DNA of 45,729 nt from Dermatophilaceae bacterium (GCA_014377705.1 JACMPC010000070.1:1-45729); one strand, 5' to 3'; positions 1-9,012 are shown, numbered from the stretch's first letter. Notes: generated from the letters alone by a model not told the origin. Translations and numbers: made by a program.

Positions 1-249
1 CGTGGGCATTCGCCGCTGGCCGCGATTCTCTGGGTGGCCGGTGCGATGCTCGTCATGGACGCCGTGCTGAGACGACGTGTCGTGTGCCTGCTGGTCGGCG
101 CCGCAACCATCGGGCTCACAGTGGTCGGTCTCTGGGCCGTCCTGTCTCTCGTCCTGGGCAACCTGCAGCGTGGCTTCGATGTCCTCCTGCTCCTCACCGA
201 CGGCTACCTGGCTCTGGCCACGCTGTGTGAGGCGCTGAGGAACCGATGA
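1..249 (+). CDS. C-terminal part of a small membrane protein (5' end outside window)
   Basis: The frame is open from the first base and stops with TGA at 247-249, so this is the 3' end of a gene that starts before the window. The visible 82 residues hold two hydrophobic stretches. One is around residues 3-20 and the second is a long one after a short RRR turn (VVCLLVGAATIGLTVVG and onward). The tail is polar and ends EALRNR. This fits an integral membrane protein with at least two segments. The basic RRR between them suggests a cytoplasmic loop there. I do not recognise the family, and no function can be assigned. A GTG at 34 could serve as a start, but the frame upstream of it is equally hydrophobic, so I treat the gene as truncated by the window edge. 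Confidence 0.55.
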   Translation, partial: RGHSPLAAILWVAGAMLVMDAVLRRRVVCLLVGAATIGLTVVGLWAVLSLVLGNLQRGFDVLLLLTDGYLALATLCEALRNR

Positions 250-270
250 CTTCCGCAGCTCAGCGCGTCA

Positions 271-296
271 CCCCGGCGGTGCGGCATCTGCCGGGG
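271..296. terminator. GC-rich inverted repeat between convergent genes
   Basis: CCCCGGC (271-277) and GCCGGGG (290-296) can pair as a 7-bp stem with a 12-nt loop. The repeat lies between the end of the left-edge membrane gene and the end of the isomerase-like gene on the other strand. That is where a bidirectional terminator is expected. There is no T-run, so intrinsic termination is only inferred. Confidence 0.4.
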
Positions 297-358
297 ACGA
301 TTCTCATGCGAAGCGACTGCGGTCATGGATCAGGCCTCGAACGGCATTACCTTTCGGG

Positions 359-1165
359 TCAGAGCACGGCAGCCGCGGCGAGGTGCAGCCTCGCGAAGGC
401 GAGCGACTCGGCCAGGTCGCTCTCACGCTGCCGTTCGGACATCCTCCGGGTGCCGACCTCGACGACGACCGACCCCGAGAAGTGCTGCACCGCGAGGAGC
501 TCGAGCAGCTCCGCGCACGGCTGACTGCCGCGGCCGGGCACCAGGTGCTCGTCCCTGGCCGATCCCAGGCCGTCGGCCAGGTGCAGATGCGCGAGTCGCG
601 GCCCGAGCGCCACGGCCATGGCCATGGCGTCCGACCCCGCGGTCGCCGTGTGGGAGAGGTCGAGGGTCACGTGGTCGTAGGGCTGGGTGACCGGGTCCCA
701 GTGCGGCAGGTAGGCCTCGACCGAACGGTTGCGCGCCCGCCACGGGAACATGTTCTCGACGGCGAGCCTGATACCGGAGTCGTGCTCGCGCAGGGCCACC
801 CCGTCGGCGAACTCGACGGCGTACTCCTTCTGCCAGCGGAACGGCGGGTGCAGCACGACGGTGTCCGCCCCCACGGCGGCCGCCAGCGCGATGGAGTTGT
901 CGACCTTGGGCCACGCCTCCGGGCCCCAGACCCGCTGGGTGAGCAGGAGCGTGGGCGCGTGGATCGACACGATCGGCATCCCGTGCAGGTCCGACAGCGC
1001 CTTCAGTGCCCCGGCCTCCTGGGAGACCGGGTCGGTCCACACCATGACCTCGAGCCCGTCGTAGCCGAGTCGCTGCGCCAGGTCAAAGGCGGTCGCGCAG
1101 TTCTCCGGATACACCGATGCGGTGGACAGCGCCACTCGCGCCAGGGGCACCTGAACTCCGGTCAT
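359..1165 (-). CDS. Sugar phosphate isomerase/epimerase-like TIM-barrel protein
   Basis: A 268-residue protein of the xylose-isomerase-like / AP-endonuclease-2-like TIM-barrel superfamily. Visible signatures are SIHAP (near residue 70), VVLHPPF (near 105), AVENMFPW (near 140), VTLDLSHT (near 170) and LAHLHLADG (near 195), with a late VVVEVG strand. The His, Glu and Asp residues in these strands are the usual metal ligands of the fold. ATG at 1163-1165 is the only good start, just before the conserved first strand. It lies 24 bp downstream of the Ppx gene on the same strand. Mycobacteria have a comparable pair (Rv0496 ppx1 and Rv0498), which supports orthology. The substrate is unknown, so isomerase is a family label rather than a demonstrated reaction. 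Confidence 0.85.
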   Translation of the reverse strand: MTGVQVPLARVALSTASVYPENCATAFDLAQRLGYDGLEVMVWTDPVSQEAGALKALSDLHGMPIVSIHAPTLLLTQRVWGPEAWPKVDNSIALAAAVGADTVVLHPPFRWQKEYAVEFADGVALREHDSGIRLAVENMFPWRARNRSVEAYLPHWDPVTQPYDHVTLDLSHTATAGSDAMAMAVALGPRLAHLHLADGLGSARDEHLVPGRGSQPCAELLELLAVQHFSGSVVVEVGTRRMSERQRESDLAESLAFARLHLAAAAVL

Positions 1166-1189
1166 GACACCGAGCCTAACCGCGCGGGC

Positions 1190-2122
1190 TCAACCCGCCG
1201 AGATCCAGTCCAGCCGGCGGAGGATCAGGCCCTCTCGCAGTGCCCAGGGACAGATGTCGAGCCGTTCGATGCCCAGCAGGTCCATCGCCGCCTCGGCGAC
1301 GATAGCCCCCGCCAGCAGCTGTGGCGCGCGACCCGGGGAGACCCCGGGCAGCGCCGAGCGCTCGCCGGTGGTCATCCCGGCGAGCCTGGACACCAGCGCC
1401 GCAACATTCTTGCGCCCCAGGGTGCGAACGGCATACGGTCCGTCGGTGCTGGACGGCGCGCCGGCGATACGGGCCAGGGAGCGCAGCGTCTTGCTCGTTC
1501 CCACGAAGCGGTCGGGAACCCCCGCCTTGTTGACGTCTCGCAGCACCCGGGCGATGTCGGCCCGCACCTGCTTGCGCACCGCCTTGACCTGCGCCGGCTT
1601 GGGCGGGTTCCCGGCCAGCCCCGACCGGGTCAGCCGGCCGGCCCCCAGAGGCAGGCTCAGCGCGATGTCGGGTACCTCGTCGATCCCGGCGGCCAGCTCC
1701 AGCGAACCACCGCCGATGTCCACCACCAGCAGCCGTCCGCTGGACCAGCCGAACCACCGCCGGACCGCCAGGAAGGTCAGCTTCGACTCGTCCTCACCGG
1801 ACAGCACCTGCAGCTCGACCCCGGTCTCCTCGCGCACCCGCGCCAGAACCGCCTCCCCGTTGGGCGCCTCACGAATAGCACTGGTAGCAAAGGCAAGCAG
1901 GTCCTCGACACCCTGGTCCTCGGCGAACGTGAGGCATTCGTGGGTGAACGCCACCAAGGCGTCGGCGCCGGACCGGTCGATCGAACCGTCCGCCTCGACG
2001 TGTTCGGCGAGCCGTAGCTCGATCTTGTGCGACGACGTGGGCAGGGGATGGGCGCCGACGTGCGCGTCGACCACCAGCAGGTGGACGGTGTTGGATCCCA
2101 CGTCGATCACGCCAAGTCGCAT
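1190..2122 (-). CDS. ppx: Ppx/GppA-family exopolyphosphatase / pppGpp phosphohydrolase
   Basis: A 310-residue ASKHA-fold phosphatase. The motifs appear in order: [14 protein letters not shown] at the N-terminus (phosphate-1 loop), ATSAIREA (near 90), SGEDE (near 118, catalytic Glu region), DIGGGSLEL (near 155, phosphate-2 loop), [19 protein letters not shown] (near 220) and a C-terminal [11 protein letters not shown]. The length matches the short two-domain actinobacterial Ppx1/Ppx2 proteins rather than the roughly 500-residue E. coli Ppx. Members hydrolyse terminal phosphates of polyphosphate or convert pppGpp to ppGpp. The sequence alone does not decide which. It is the first gene of a two-gene minus-strand unit with the TIM-barrel protein. 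A 145-bp divergent spacer separates it from the Cys-rich gene at 2268. Confidence 0.92.
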   Translation of the reverse strand: MRLGVIDVGSNTVHLLVVDAHVGAHPLPTSSHKIELRLAEHVEADGSIDRSGADALVAFTHECLTFAEDQGVEDLLAFATSAIREAPNGEAVLARVREETGVELQVLSGEDESKLTFLAVRRWFGWSSGRLLVVDIGGGSLELAAGIDEVPDIALSLPLGAGRLTRSGLAGNPPKPAQVKAVRKQVRADIARVLRDVNKAGVPDRFVGTSKTLRSLARIAGAPSSTDGPYAVRTLGRKNVAALVSRLAGMTTGERSALPGVSPGRAPQLLAGAIVAEAAMDLLGIERLDICPWALREGLILRRLDWISAG

Positions 2123-2267
2123 GTGCTGAACCTACCGAGGTGAGTACCCGAGCGGATGGCTTTCGCCGGCGCGCGCTCCAGAATGTAAGACAAATCTTCC
2201 GCTCACCCGCCATCAGCGACGACATGCAAGCCATACCGTGAGGGGCTTCGCCGCATAGTCTTGACGG

Positions 2268-3095
2268 ATGCCAGAGACTCCCCTCGATATACCGCGCCTG
2301 TGGGTGGAGTTCACCGACCCCGCCGACGCCGGCCAGCGCTTCCGCTGCGACCTGACCTGGCTCACCTCGTCCTGGTCCTGCATCTTCGGCAACGGGTGCG
2401 CGGGAATCTACTCCGGCCGCCCCGACGACGGCTGCTGCACGCTGGGCGCGCACCTCACCGACAAGGACGACGTATCGCGGGTGAAGGCTGCCGTCGCCGA
2501 GCTCGGCCAGGACGAGTGGCAGCACCACTCAGCCGGCCAGGGCGGTCGCTGGAAGGTCAAGGAGGACGGGGAGCCCAAGACCAGGGTCGTCGACGGCGCC
2601 TGCATCTTCCATAACCGTCCGGGCTTCCCCGCGGGAGCCGGGTGCGCGCTGCACCAGCACGCCAGGCTTCACGGCCTCGAGCCGCTCACCGTCAAACCGG
2701 ACGTCTGCTGGCAGCTGCCGATCCGGCGTACGTACCGCAAGGTCAAGCTGCCCGATGAGAGCTCCTACCTCGAGGTCACCGTCACCGAGTACGACCGGCG
2801 GGGCTGGGGCCCTGGCGGCCACGACCTGGACTGGTACTGCTCGGGCAACCCGCAGGCCCATGTCGGCAGAGAGCCGGTCTTCGTCAGCAACGGCGCCGAG
2901 CTGCGCGAGCTGATGGGCGCCGCCGGGTATGGCGAGCTGGTCGTCCGGTGCCACGCCCACCTGGCGGCGGTGCGCGCAGCCGAGTCGGCCGGGTCAACCG
3001 AGGCGCCCGGGTCGGCCGGGTCGCGCAGGCTGCTCCCGCTTCTTGTCCACCCGGCAACTCTGGCGGCACGCAAGGACGCGGACCCGGCGAAGTGA
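2268..3095 (+). CDS. Conserved Cys-rich actinobacterial protein (Rv0495c-like)
   Basis: A 275-residue soluble protein with many cysteines and histidines. Near the N-terminus are C38 and C45 and nearby GC and GCC motifs ([20 protein letters not shown]). Later come [17 protein letters not shown] and DVCWQLP. The spacing suggests a metal or Fe-S site, which is inference. The arrangement beside ppx matches the mycobacterial neighbourhood, where Rv0495c adjoins ppx1, so I call it Rv0495c-like. The last 35 residues are low complexity, rich in S, A, G and P. They come from a short GCCGGGTC-type repeat around 2985-3030 and overlap the next gene's start. The start is ATG 2268. The stop overlaps the GTG of the methyltransferase gene. 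Confidence 0.8.
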   Translation: MPETPLDIPRLWVEFTDPADAGQRFRCDLTWLTSSWSCIFGNGCAGIYSGRPDDGCCTLGAHLTDKDDVSRVKAAVAELGQDEWQHHSAGQGGRWKVKEDGEPKTRVVDGACIFHNRPGFPAGAGCALHQHARLHGLEPLTVKPDVCWQLPIRRTYRKVKLPDESSYLEVTVTEYDRRGWGPGGHDLDWYCSGNPQAHVGREPVFVSNGAELRELMGAAGYGELVVRCHAHLAAVRAAESAGSTEAPGSAGSRRLLPLLVHPATLAARKDADPAK

Positions 3096-3838
3096 CTTCA
3101 GCCGAGTCGGTGGCCGTCGCCCAGGCCGTGGCCGGAGCCGGAGCCGGGACCCCGAACCCGAGCCCGAACATCTGGCACCACCCTGACGTCTACGAGATCG
3201 AGAATCGCGGGGTTGACCCCGAGGGTCTGATCGAGGCTGCTATGGCAGGCATCCACGACTGGGCCGGGCTGCAGGTCCTGGACGTTGGCTGTGGCAGTGG
3301 CTTCCATCTGCCACGGTTCGCAAAGAGCGCCTCCACCGTGGTGGGGGTGGAACCGCACGAGCCACTGGCAGACCTGGCCAGGCAACGGGTGCACGACCTG
3401 TCGCTGGCTAACGTGTCGGTCCTGGACGGCTCCGCCCAGGCGCTGCCTCTGGCCGATGACAGCGTCGACGTCGTGCAGGCTCGCTGGGCGTACTTCTTCG
3501 GGCCGGGGTGCGAGCCCGGCCTGGCCGAGGTGGAACGGGTGCTGCGACCGGGCGGCACCGCGTTCGTGATCGACAACGACGCCACGCGGTCGACCTTCGG
3601 CGGCTGGTTCCGCCAGGCGATGCCGTCCCATGACCCCGTTGCGGTCGAACGGTTCTGGGCCAGGCAGGGCTGGTCCCGCGACCGCATTGACATGCGCTGG
3701 GCCTTCGGGTCGCGGGCGGACTTCGAGGCGGTCCTGCGAATCGAGTTCAGCCAGACCCTGGTGGACGGCATCCTGGCCGACCACCAGGGGACGGGCGTGG
3801 ACTACGCGGTGAGCCTGTGGTGGCGCACCTTCGCCTGA
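3092..3838 (+). CDS. Class I SAM-dependent methyltransferase
   Basis: About 248 residues. The start is GTG 3092, which overlaps the upstream stop as GTGA and so implies translational coupling. A longer reading is possible from 2948, but it would run antisense-like through the upstream gene's tail and has no family support. Motif I is [15 protein letters not shown] (roughly residues 48-62). The acidic end of strand 2 is [10 protein letters not shown]. Motif II/III is [26 protein letters not shown], and [11 protein letters not shown] is the post-III strand. This is the typical Methyltransf_11 layout for small molecules. The C-terminal third is Trp- and Arg-rich. The substrate is unknown. The paired Cys-rich gene does not reveal it. 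Confidence 0.85.
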   Translation: MTSAESVAVAQAVAGAGAGTPNPSPNIWHHPDVYEIENRGVDPEGLIEAAMAGIHDWAGLQVLDVGCGSGFHLPRFAKSASTVVGVEPHEPLADLARQRVHDLSLANVSVLDGSAQALPLADDSVDVVQARWAYFFGPGCEPGLAEVERVLRPGGTAFVIDNDATRSTFGGWFRQAMPSHDPVAVERFWARQGWSRDRIDMRWAFGSRADFEAVLRIEFSQTLVDGILADHQGTGVDYAVSLWWRTFA

Positions 3839-3905
3839 ACAGGCGCACCGACGCGTCCGACCATCCGGGAGCCGGCCCGGACATGCCCCCCGTACAGTGC
3901 GGACG

Positions 3906-4298
3906 ATGACCGTCGAAAACCCTTCCTCCGCGGCACCGATGCAGCCTCTTGTCCAGATCGGGGACATCAGCGTCGACCAGCACTGGGTCCACACGCCGGC
4001 CGGCTGGGTGCCGACTTCGCAGGCCACCTGGACGGTGCAGGACATGACCCTGCGGGCCATGGTGATTCCCACCTACGCGATCGTCCTGGCGATCGTGACC
4101 TCCGTCATGACGTGCCTGCTGGGCCTGCTCTTCCTGCTGATCAAGGAGGACCGCCCGACCGGATGGGTTCAGACCACCGTCCACGGACCGGATATCGCCC
4201 ACACGACCCAGGTGCCGGTCAGCCGCCAGGAGATGGTCCTGGACGTCTGCGCGCGGGTGGACTATGCCCGATCGCTCACCGCAGCCGCGCAGTCGTGA
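3906..4298 (+). CDS. Small single-pass membrane protein, conserved hypothetical
   Basis: About 130 residues. ATG 3906 is preferred over the in-frame GTG 3897. The N-terminal half has IGDISVDQHWVHTPAGWVPTSQ, split by one hydrophobic segment (IPTYAIVLAIVTSVMTCLL and onward, near residues 60-85). After this comes a basic KEDRP turn and a polar C-terminal domain with QTTVHGPDIAHTTQVPV. This layout recurs in actinobacterial proteins of unknown function. The segment has the length of one long or two tight transmembrane helices. The last codons and stop lie inside a 48/45-bp direct duplication that continues toward radA. Function unknown. Confidence 0.7.
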   Translation: MTVENPSSAAPMQPLVQIGDISVDQHWVHTPAGWVPTSQATWTVQDMTLRAMVIPTYAIVLAIVTSVMTCLLGLLFLLIKEDRPTGWVQTTVHGPDIAHTTQVPVSRQEMVLDVCARVDYARSLTAAAQS

Positions 4299-4383
4299 CG
4301 ACCTGAGCTGCCCTGTTTTTGTGCCGGATGGTCTGGGCAGTCGTGAGGACCTGACCTGCCCGCCGGTGCCGGATGGTCTGCGC
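4291..4383. repeat. Imperfect tandem duplication (48 + 45 bp) spanning a stop codon
   Basis: Unit one (4291-4338) begins AGTCGTGACGACCTGA and ends GTGCCGGATGGTCTGGGC. Unit two (4339-4383) begins AGTCGTGAGGACCTGA and ends GTGCCGGATGGTCTGCGC. The first copy contains the last codons and TGA stop of the membrane-protein gene. The second fills most of the spacer before radA. The copies differ by a few substitutions and a 3-bp indel in the middle. Confidence 0.85.
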
Positions 4384-4417
4384 GGGCTTGTCGGTCGCGT
4401 CCCATAGGGTCGCCGGC

Positions 4418-5797
4418 ATGGCAACCAAGGCGATGACTCGTTCTCCCGGCCACCGCTGCTCCGAATGTGGCTGGTCGACGGTCAAGTGGGTCGGGCGCTG
4501 TGGAGAGTGCCAGGCCTGGGGCACGGTCAGCGAGATCGGCGCGGTCGGGACCAGGACGACCGCGGCCGTGATGGTCGACCGCCCGGCCATCCGGATCGGA
4601 GAGGTCGATGCCCGCCAGGCCGAGGCGCGCACGACGGGTGTGAGCGAGTTCGACCGCGTCCTGGGGGGCGGCCTGGTCCGCGGCGCCGTGGTCCTGGTGG
4701 CAGGCGAGCCGGGGATCGGCAAGTCCACGCTCGTGCTCGACGTCGCCGCCAGAGCCGCCCGGCAGGACCAGACGGTCCTCTATGTCACCGGTGAGGAGTC
4801 GGCCTCCCAGGTACGGATGCGGGCCGAACGCATCGAGGCGATGGCCAAGAACCTCTTCCTTGCGGCCGAGACCGACCTGGCCACGGTGCTGGGTCAGATC
4901 CATCAGATCATGCCTGATCTCGTCGTCATCGACTCTGTTCAGACCATCGCCAGCGGCGAGGTCGACGGTGCGGCCGGCAACGTCTCCCAGATCCGCGAGG
5001 TGGCGGCCTCACTCATCCAGCTGGCCAAGTCCAGGGGCATCTCGATCCTGCTGGTCGGTCACGTCACCAAGGACGGGTCGATCGCCGGGCCACGCGTCCT
5101 CGAGCACTCGGTCGACGTCGTGATCCAGTTCGAGGGCGACCGGCACTCCCGGCTACGGCTCGTGCGCGCGGTCAAGAACCGCTATGGCCCCACCGACGAG
5201 GTGGGCTGCTTCGACCTGTCGGATGTCGGCATCGTCGGCCTTCCCGACCCCAGTGGCCTGTTCCTGTCCAGCCGCGACCTGATCGTCCCTGGCACCTGTG
5301 TCACCGTCGCGCTCGAAGGAAGACGTCCTCTGGTCACCGAGGTTCAGGCGCTGCTGTCGGCCACCACAGCCCCGTCGCCGCGGCGCACGACCAGCGGGCT
5401 GGACAGCTCCAGGGTGGCCATGATCCTCGCCGTCCTCGACAAGCGAGCCGGAGTCCCCGTCCGCCAGGCCGACTGCTACGTGTCAACAGTGGGCGGGGTC
5501 AAGGTCTCCGAACCCGCCTCGGACCTTGCGATCGCACTGGCCATGGCCGGCTCTGTCTCCGACCGGGCCCTTCCGCCGGGGACCGTCGCCATAGGAGAGG
5601 TCGGCCTCGCCGGTGAGATCCGGGCCGTCACCGGCATCCCCCGCCGGCTCGCCGAGGCCGCCCGCCTCGGGTTCGTCACGGCCGTGGTCCCCGCCGGGGC
5701 CCTGGGCGGCGACCCCACCCCACCGGGGATTCAGGTCATCGAGGTCAGTGACATCCGCCGGGCCGTCAACCTCGGGTTCCCGGCCCGGACGAGGTGA
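4418..5797 (+). CDS. radA: DNA repair protein RadA
   Basis: A 459-residue RecA-like branch-migration helicase that works with RecA in recombinational repair. A four-cysteine zinc finger is visible (C14, C17, C28, C31: CSECGW and CGECQAWG). A RecA-type ATPase follows with Walker A GEPGIGKST (96-104) and LVVIDSVQT as Walker B. The RadA-specific KNRYG motif (VKNRYGPTDEVGCF) comes next. The C-terminal domain is Lon-protease-like (SDLAIALAMAGS and GEVGLAGEIRAV). ATG 4418 places the zinc finger at the usual position. ATG 4433 is also possible, and the longer reading from 4373 adds residues with no family match. disA follows 167 bp downstream on the same strand, a common actinobacterial and Firmicutes pairing. 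Confidence 0.97.
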   Translation: MATKAMTRSPGHRCSECGWSTVKWVGRCGECQAWGTVSEIGAVGTRTTAAVMVDRPAIRIGEVDARQAEARTTGVSEFDRVLGGGLVRGAVVLVAGEPGIGKSTLVLDVAARAARQDQTVLYVTGEESASQVRMRAERIEAMAKNLFLAAETDLATVLGQIHQIMPDLVVIDSVQTIASGEVDGAAGNVSQIREVAASLIQLAKSRGISILLVGHVTKDGSIAGPRVLEHSVDVVIQFEGDRHSRLRLVRAVKNRYGPTDEVGCFDLSDVGIVGLPDPSGLFLSSRDLIVPGTCVTVALEGRRPLVTEVQALLSATTAPSPRRTTSGLDSSRVAMILAVLDKRAGVPVRQADCYVSTVGGVKVSEPASDLAIALAMAGSVSDRALPPGTVAIGEVGLAGEIRAVTGIPRRLAEAARLGFVTAVVPAGALGGDPTPPGIQVIEVSDIRRAVNLGFPARTR

Positions 5798-5964
5798 CCG
5801 ATCCTGCCCAGGCCTGCGCCAGATCACGGGTCGGTCACAACGCGCGCCAGGACGTCTATGACCGATAGACTTCGCATTAGCTGGGAGTCTGAGCCGGCGG
5901 CTGGATCCGACTCCGGCTTCACGATCCGAACCAGCCCGCCCAGCCCGAGGGGGCAAGGAAAATC

Positions 5965-7041
5965 TTGGAACGAAGCGACGACAAGTTGTTGCATGCCACT
6001 CTGGCGGCAGTGGCCCCGGGGACCGAGCTGCGGGACGGGCTGGAGCGCATCCTGCGGGGGCGCACCGGCGCGTTGATCGTGCTGGGCAACGACAAGGTCG
6101 TCGAAAGCATCTCCAGCGGCGGTTTCCCGCTCGACATCGAGTTCTCCAGCACCCGGCTACGCGAGCTCGCCAAGATGGACGGGGCGATCGTGCTGGACCG
6201 CGAGGGCGCGCATATTCTGCGCGCAGCGACCCAGCTCCTGCCAGACCCGTCGATCGAGACCAACGAGTCCGGCACCCGGCATCGCACGGCCGAGCGAGTC
6301 GCGAAGCAGACTGGTTTCCCGGTGGTATCGGTGAGCCAGTCCATGCAGATCGTGGCGCTGTACGTCGCAGGGACACGCCACGTTCTGGAGAACTCCAGCG
6401 CCATCCTCTCCCGCGCGAACCAGGCCCTGCAGACGCTCGAGCGTTACAAGACCCGCCTCGACGAGGTCACCGGCGCTTTGTCGGCCCTGGAGATCGAGGA
6501 CCTGGTCACCGTCCGTGACGTGGCCACCGTGCTCCGGCGCCTCGAGATGGTCCGCCGGATCAAGGAGGAGATCGACAGCTACGTCATCGAGCTCGGCACC
6601 GACGGCCGCCTGCTCACCCTGCAGCTGGAGGAGCTGACCGGCGGCCTGGGCAATGACCGCGAGCTGGTGATCAGCGACTACCTCGATGCCGCGCACAACA
6701 GCGACACCGTCGAGCAGGTGCTGGCCGACCTGATGAAGCTCACGTCGATCGAGCTGCTCGACCTCGCCGCCGGCGCCAAGGCTGTGGGCTTCATCGTGGG
6801 CGGTGACGCCCTCGACGCACCGGTCAGTCCAAGAGGATACCGGCTGCTGACCAAGGTGCCCCGGCTGCCCCGGGCCATCATCGAACGGCTGGTGGAGCAG
6901 TTCGGAAGCCTGCAGAAGCTGCTCGCGGCCAACCTCGAAGATCTGATGGCCGTCGAGGGCGTGGGCGAGGGACGTGCCCGCGCCGTTCGCGAAGGCCTGT
7001 CCCGGCTGGCCGAGTCGAGCATTCTCGAGCGTTACGTCTGA
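5965..7041 (+). CDS. disA: DNA integrity scanning diadenylate cyclase DisA
   Basis: A 358-residue protein that makes c-di-AMP from two ATP and binds branched DNA. The DAC domain holds the catalytic DGA motif at 72-74 (MDGAIVLD) and RHR at 105-107 (GTRHRTAER). These positions match characterised DisA proteins within a few residues. A central helical spine (roughly 145-280) and a C-terminal helix-hairpin-helix domain ([22 protein letters not shown]) bind DNA and mediate octamer formation. The start is TTG 5965, preceded by an AAGGA-like ribosome site. No ATG lies nearby in frame. The gene sits directly after radA, fitting the known functional link in which RadA modulates DisA at stalled forks. 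Confidence 0.96.
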   Translation: MERSDDKLLHATLAAVAPGTELRDGLERILRGRTGALIVLGNDKVVESISSGGFPLDIEFSSTRLRELAKMDGAIVLDREGAHILRAATQLLPDPSIETNESGTRHRTAERVAKQTGFPVVSVSQSMQIVALYVAGTRHVLENSSAILSRANQALQTLERYKTRLDEVTGALSALEIEDLVTVRDVATVLRRLEMVRRIKEEIDSYVIELGTDGRLLTLQLEELTGGLGNDRELVISDYLDAAHNSDTVEQVLADLMKLTSIELLDLAAGAKAVGFIVGGDALDAPVSPRGYRLLTKVPRLPRAIIERLVEQFGSLQKLLAANLEDLMAVEGVGEGRARAVREGLSRLAESSILERYV

Positions 7042-7118
7042 GCCGTGCGTGCCGCCGCATGAGTGACACCGTCATGGTTGACCCCCTGGCGACTGGCCCT
7101 CGTGGCGCTGCCCCACAG

Positions 7119-7251
7119 GTGACCGATTGCCCCATGACCGGCCCCACGTGACCGGCCCCAGGTGACCGATCTCAAAGCGACCGATCCCCCAGTGACCGAC
7201 CCCCCAGCCACCGACCCCCAAGCGACCGTTGCCAAGGCGACCGCTCACGCC
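7119..7251. repeat. Nine-unit degenerate 14/15-bp tandem repeat at the mutY 5' end
   Basis: Units resembling GTGACCGAYCCCCCA begin at 7119, 7134, 7148, 7162, 7177, 7192, 7207, 7222 and 7237. Seven are 15 bp and two (7134, 7148) are 14 bp, so the reading frame changes twice. The coding portion gives a repeated VTDPPATDP-like peptide. Several units carry a GTG or ATG that could act as a start codon. Confidence 0.88.
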
Positions 7252-8154
7252 TCACCGGGACGGCTCAGCACGCTGCACCGCCGAATCCTGGACTGGTACG
7301 CCCTGGAGGCCAGGGATCTCCCGTGGCGCGACCCCGGCACCTCACCGTGGGGGGTCCTGGTCTCGGAGGTCATGCTCCAGCAGACACCCGTCAGACGCGT
7401 CGAGCCGGTGTGGCGGCAGTGGATGTCACGCTGGCCCACCCCTGCCGCACTGGCCTCCTCCGCGTCCGGCGATGCGGTTCAGGCCTGGGGCAGGCTGGGA
7501 TATCCACGCAGGGCCCTGCGGCTGCACGCTGCCGCCACAGCAATGGTCGAGCGCCACAACGGCGACGTACCCGGCACCCTGCCCGAGCTGCTCGCACTCC
7601 CCGGCGTGGGTGCCTACACCGCTGCGGCCGTGTCCGCCTTCGCCTTCGGCCAGCGCACGGCAGTGGTCGACACGAATGTGCGCCGGGTGTTCGCCCGCGC
7701 TGTCGGCGGCTCCGGACAGGCCGCTCCCTCCCTGACCCGGGACGAGACGAACCTGGCCGTGGCACTGCTTCCCGAGGACCACGTCGAGGCACGAACCTGG
7801 GGCGTGGCGGTGATGGAGCTGGGCGCCCTCGTGTGTCTGGCGCGCTCACCGCGATGTCCGGACTGCCCGGTGCGCGATCTGTGCGCCTGGCAGCTGGCTG
7901 GCCGACCGGCATACGAGGGTCCGGTGCGCCGAGCACAGTCCTGGCATGGCACCGACCGGCAGTGCCGGGGTGTCATCCTCGCGGCGCTAAGAGCCACCAC
8001 CGAACCCGTCGCCCAGTGCGACGTGGACGCACTCTGGCCGGCAGACGACCCCCAGCGAGACCGATGTCTGGACAGCCTGGTCGCGGACGGCCTGGTGGAA
8101 CCCCTGCCTGGGGGCAGGTTCAGGCTCCCCGGCCGCCAGGACCTGACCAACTAG
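7162..8154 (+). CDS. mutY: A/G-specific adenine glycosylase MutY
   Basis: A 330-residue HhH-GPD glycosylase that removes adenine mispaired with 8-oxoguanine. Catalytic Glu69 lies in SEVMLQQTPV. The helix-hairpin-helix is LPGVGAYTAAAV (146-157) and the catalytic Asp is D170 (VVDTNVRR). The 4Fe-4S ligands are C225, C232, C235 and C241 (C-x6-C-x2-C-x5-C). The NUDIX-like 8-oxoG-reading domain of E. coli MutY is not recognisable. The C-terminal part instead resembles the short winged-helix-like tail of actinobacterial MutY. Family homology begins near residue 36 (LHRRILDWY). The first 30 residues come from the 15-bp repeat, so the true start is uncertain (GTG 7162 or GTG 7192). The 3' end overlaps the GntR gene in a palindrome. 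Confidence 0.93.
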   Translation: MTDLKATDPPVTDPPATDPQATVAKATAHASPGRLSTLHRRILDWYALEARDLPWRDPGTSPWGVLVSEVMLQQTPVRRVEPVWRQWMSRWPTPAALASSASGDAVQAWGRLGYPRRALRLHAAATAMVERHNGDVPGTLPELLALPGVGAYTAAAVSAFAFGQRTAVVDTNVRRVFARAVGGSGQAAPSLTRDETNLAVALLPEDHVEARTWGVAVMELGALVCLARSPRCPDCPVRDLCAWQLAGRPAYEGPVRRAQSWHGTDRQCRGVILAALRATTEPVAQCDVDALWPADDPQRDRCLDSLVADGLVEPLPGGRFRLPGRQDLTN

Positions 8155-8169
8155 TCGGTCAGGTCCTGG
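8136..8169. terminator. 34-bp near-perfect palindrome over two convergent stop codons
   Basis: CCAGGACCTGACC (8136-8148) pairs perfectly with GGTCAGGTCCTGG (8157-8169) around an 8-nt centre containing ACTAGT. The central CTAG supplies the TAG stop of mutY (8152-8154) and, on the other strand, the TAG of the GntR gene (8153-8151). A 13-bp stem at a convergent junction is a strong candidate bidirectional terminator, although it lacks a T-run. Confidence 0.75.
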
Positions 8170-9008
8170 TCCCAGATGGAGCTCATCTCCTCGAAGGTGC
8201 GCGCCATGATCCCCAGCATTGCCGCGTGGGCATCGTCGCCGTTGCCCCGCTGGATCGCGCTGGCGACGTCGACATGTAGCTGGAGGGCCTGTTCATGTGG
8301 TTGCCGCGGCATGAGCCCGTACTGGGTTCGCCCTGTGAGCACCGCTTCGACGAGCGTGCTGAGCTTGGCGAACATCTCGTTGCCCGAGCTAGCGAGGACG
8401 AGACGATGAAACTCGATGTCGAGAACCAGGAATGCCTCCGCATCGTTGGCCTGCCCTGCCGCCCACAGCTTGCCCGCCAGTCCCATCAGATCGCTGGCGC
8501 CGGCCAACGTGGCCCGATGAGCCGCGAGCCTCGCCGCTTCTGGCTCGATGGCGGTTCGCAGCTCGGTGAGGGACTGCAGCTGGGCGATCCGCGACGGGGA
8601 CGCCAGACGCCAGCGGATGACCTGCGGGTCGTAGAGATTCCATCTCGTTGCCGCGAGCACCTGAACGCCAATCCTCTGACGCGAGGCGACCATACCCATC
8701 GAGGCCAGCACCCTGACCGCCTCGCGCACGACCGACCGCGAGACGCCGTACCGCTCCTGGATCTGGTCGATCCGCACCACTGAGCCGATCTCGAGCTCAC
8801 CTCCACAGATCGCCAGGCCAAGCCGGTCGAGAAGGCGGGCATGCAGACCGGTCAGCTCAGTGCTGTCAGCGTCCGGCAGGCAATGGCCATCCCGGCCCCC
8901 CCGGCCCCCCCGCCTGCTCTCGCCTTCGAGCGCCGCTGACCCGACATCAGGCCCGTTAGTTGTCTTCACGCTGTTCGTCATGGAATTCATCATATCGTTC
9001 ACAAGCAT
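8151..9008 (-). CDS. GntR/FadR-family transcriptional regulator of the sugar-acid locus
   Basis: Up to 285 residues. An N-terminal winged helix-turn-helix (roughly 52-115) reads RLGLAICGGELEIGSVVRID, then ERYGVSRSVVREAVRVLASMGMV, the classic GntR recognition segment. The rest is an FCD ligand-binding domain with the metal-site pattern (ELRTAIEPEAARLAA, then DIEFHRLVLASSGNEMF and QALQLHVDVASAI). The FCD class usually binds sugar acids or organic acids. The gene is divergent from the sugar-acid operon, so local control by a hexonate or keto-deoxy acid is likely. The start is ambiguous: in-frame ATGs at residues 1, 6, 7 and 10 all precede a Gly/Arg-rich variable leader. It ends inside the palindrome shared with mutY. 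Confidence 0.92.
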   Translation of the reverse strand: MLVNDMMNSMTNSVKTTNGPDVGSAALEGESRRGGRGGRDGHCLPDADSTELTGLHARLLDRLGLAICGGELEIGSVVRIDQIQERYGVSRSVVREAVRVLASMGMVASRQRIGVQVLAATRWNLYDPQVIRWRLASPSRIAQLQSLTELRTAIEPEAARLAAHRATLAGASDLMGLAGKLWAAGQANDAEAFLVLDIEFHRLVLASSGNEMFAKLSTLVEAVLTGRTQYGLMPRQPHEQALQLHVDVASAIQRGNGDDAHAAMLGIMARTFEEMSSIWDQDLTD

Positions 9009-9012
9009 GAAG

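Noticed and set aside
383-2017. A 544-residue plus-strand frame over the isomerase-like and ppx genes.
   Set aside because: It crosses two clear minus-strand genes and their junction, and has no recognisable domain.
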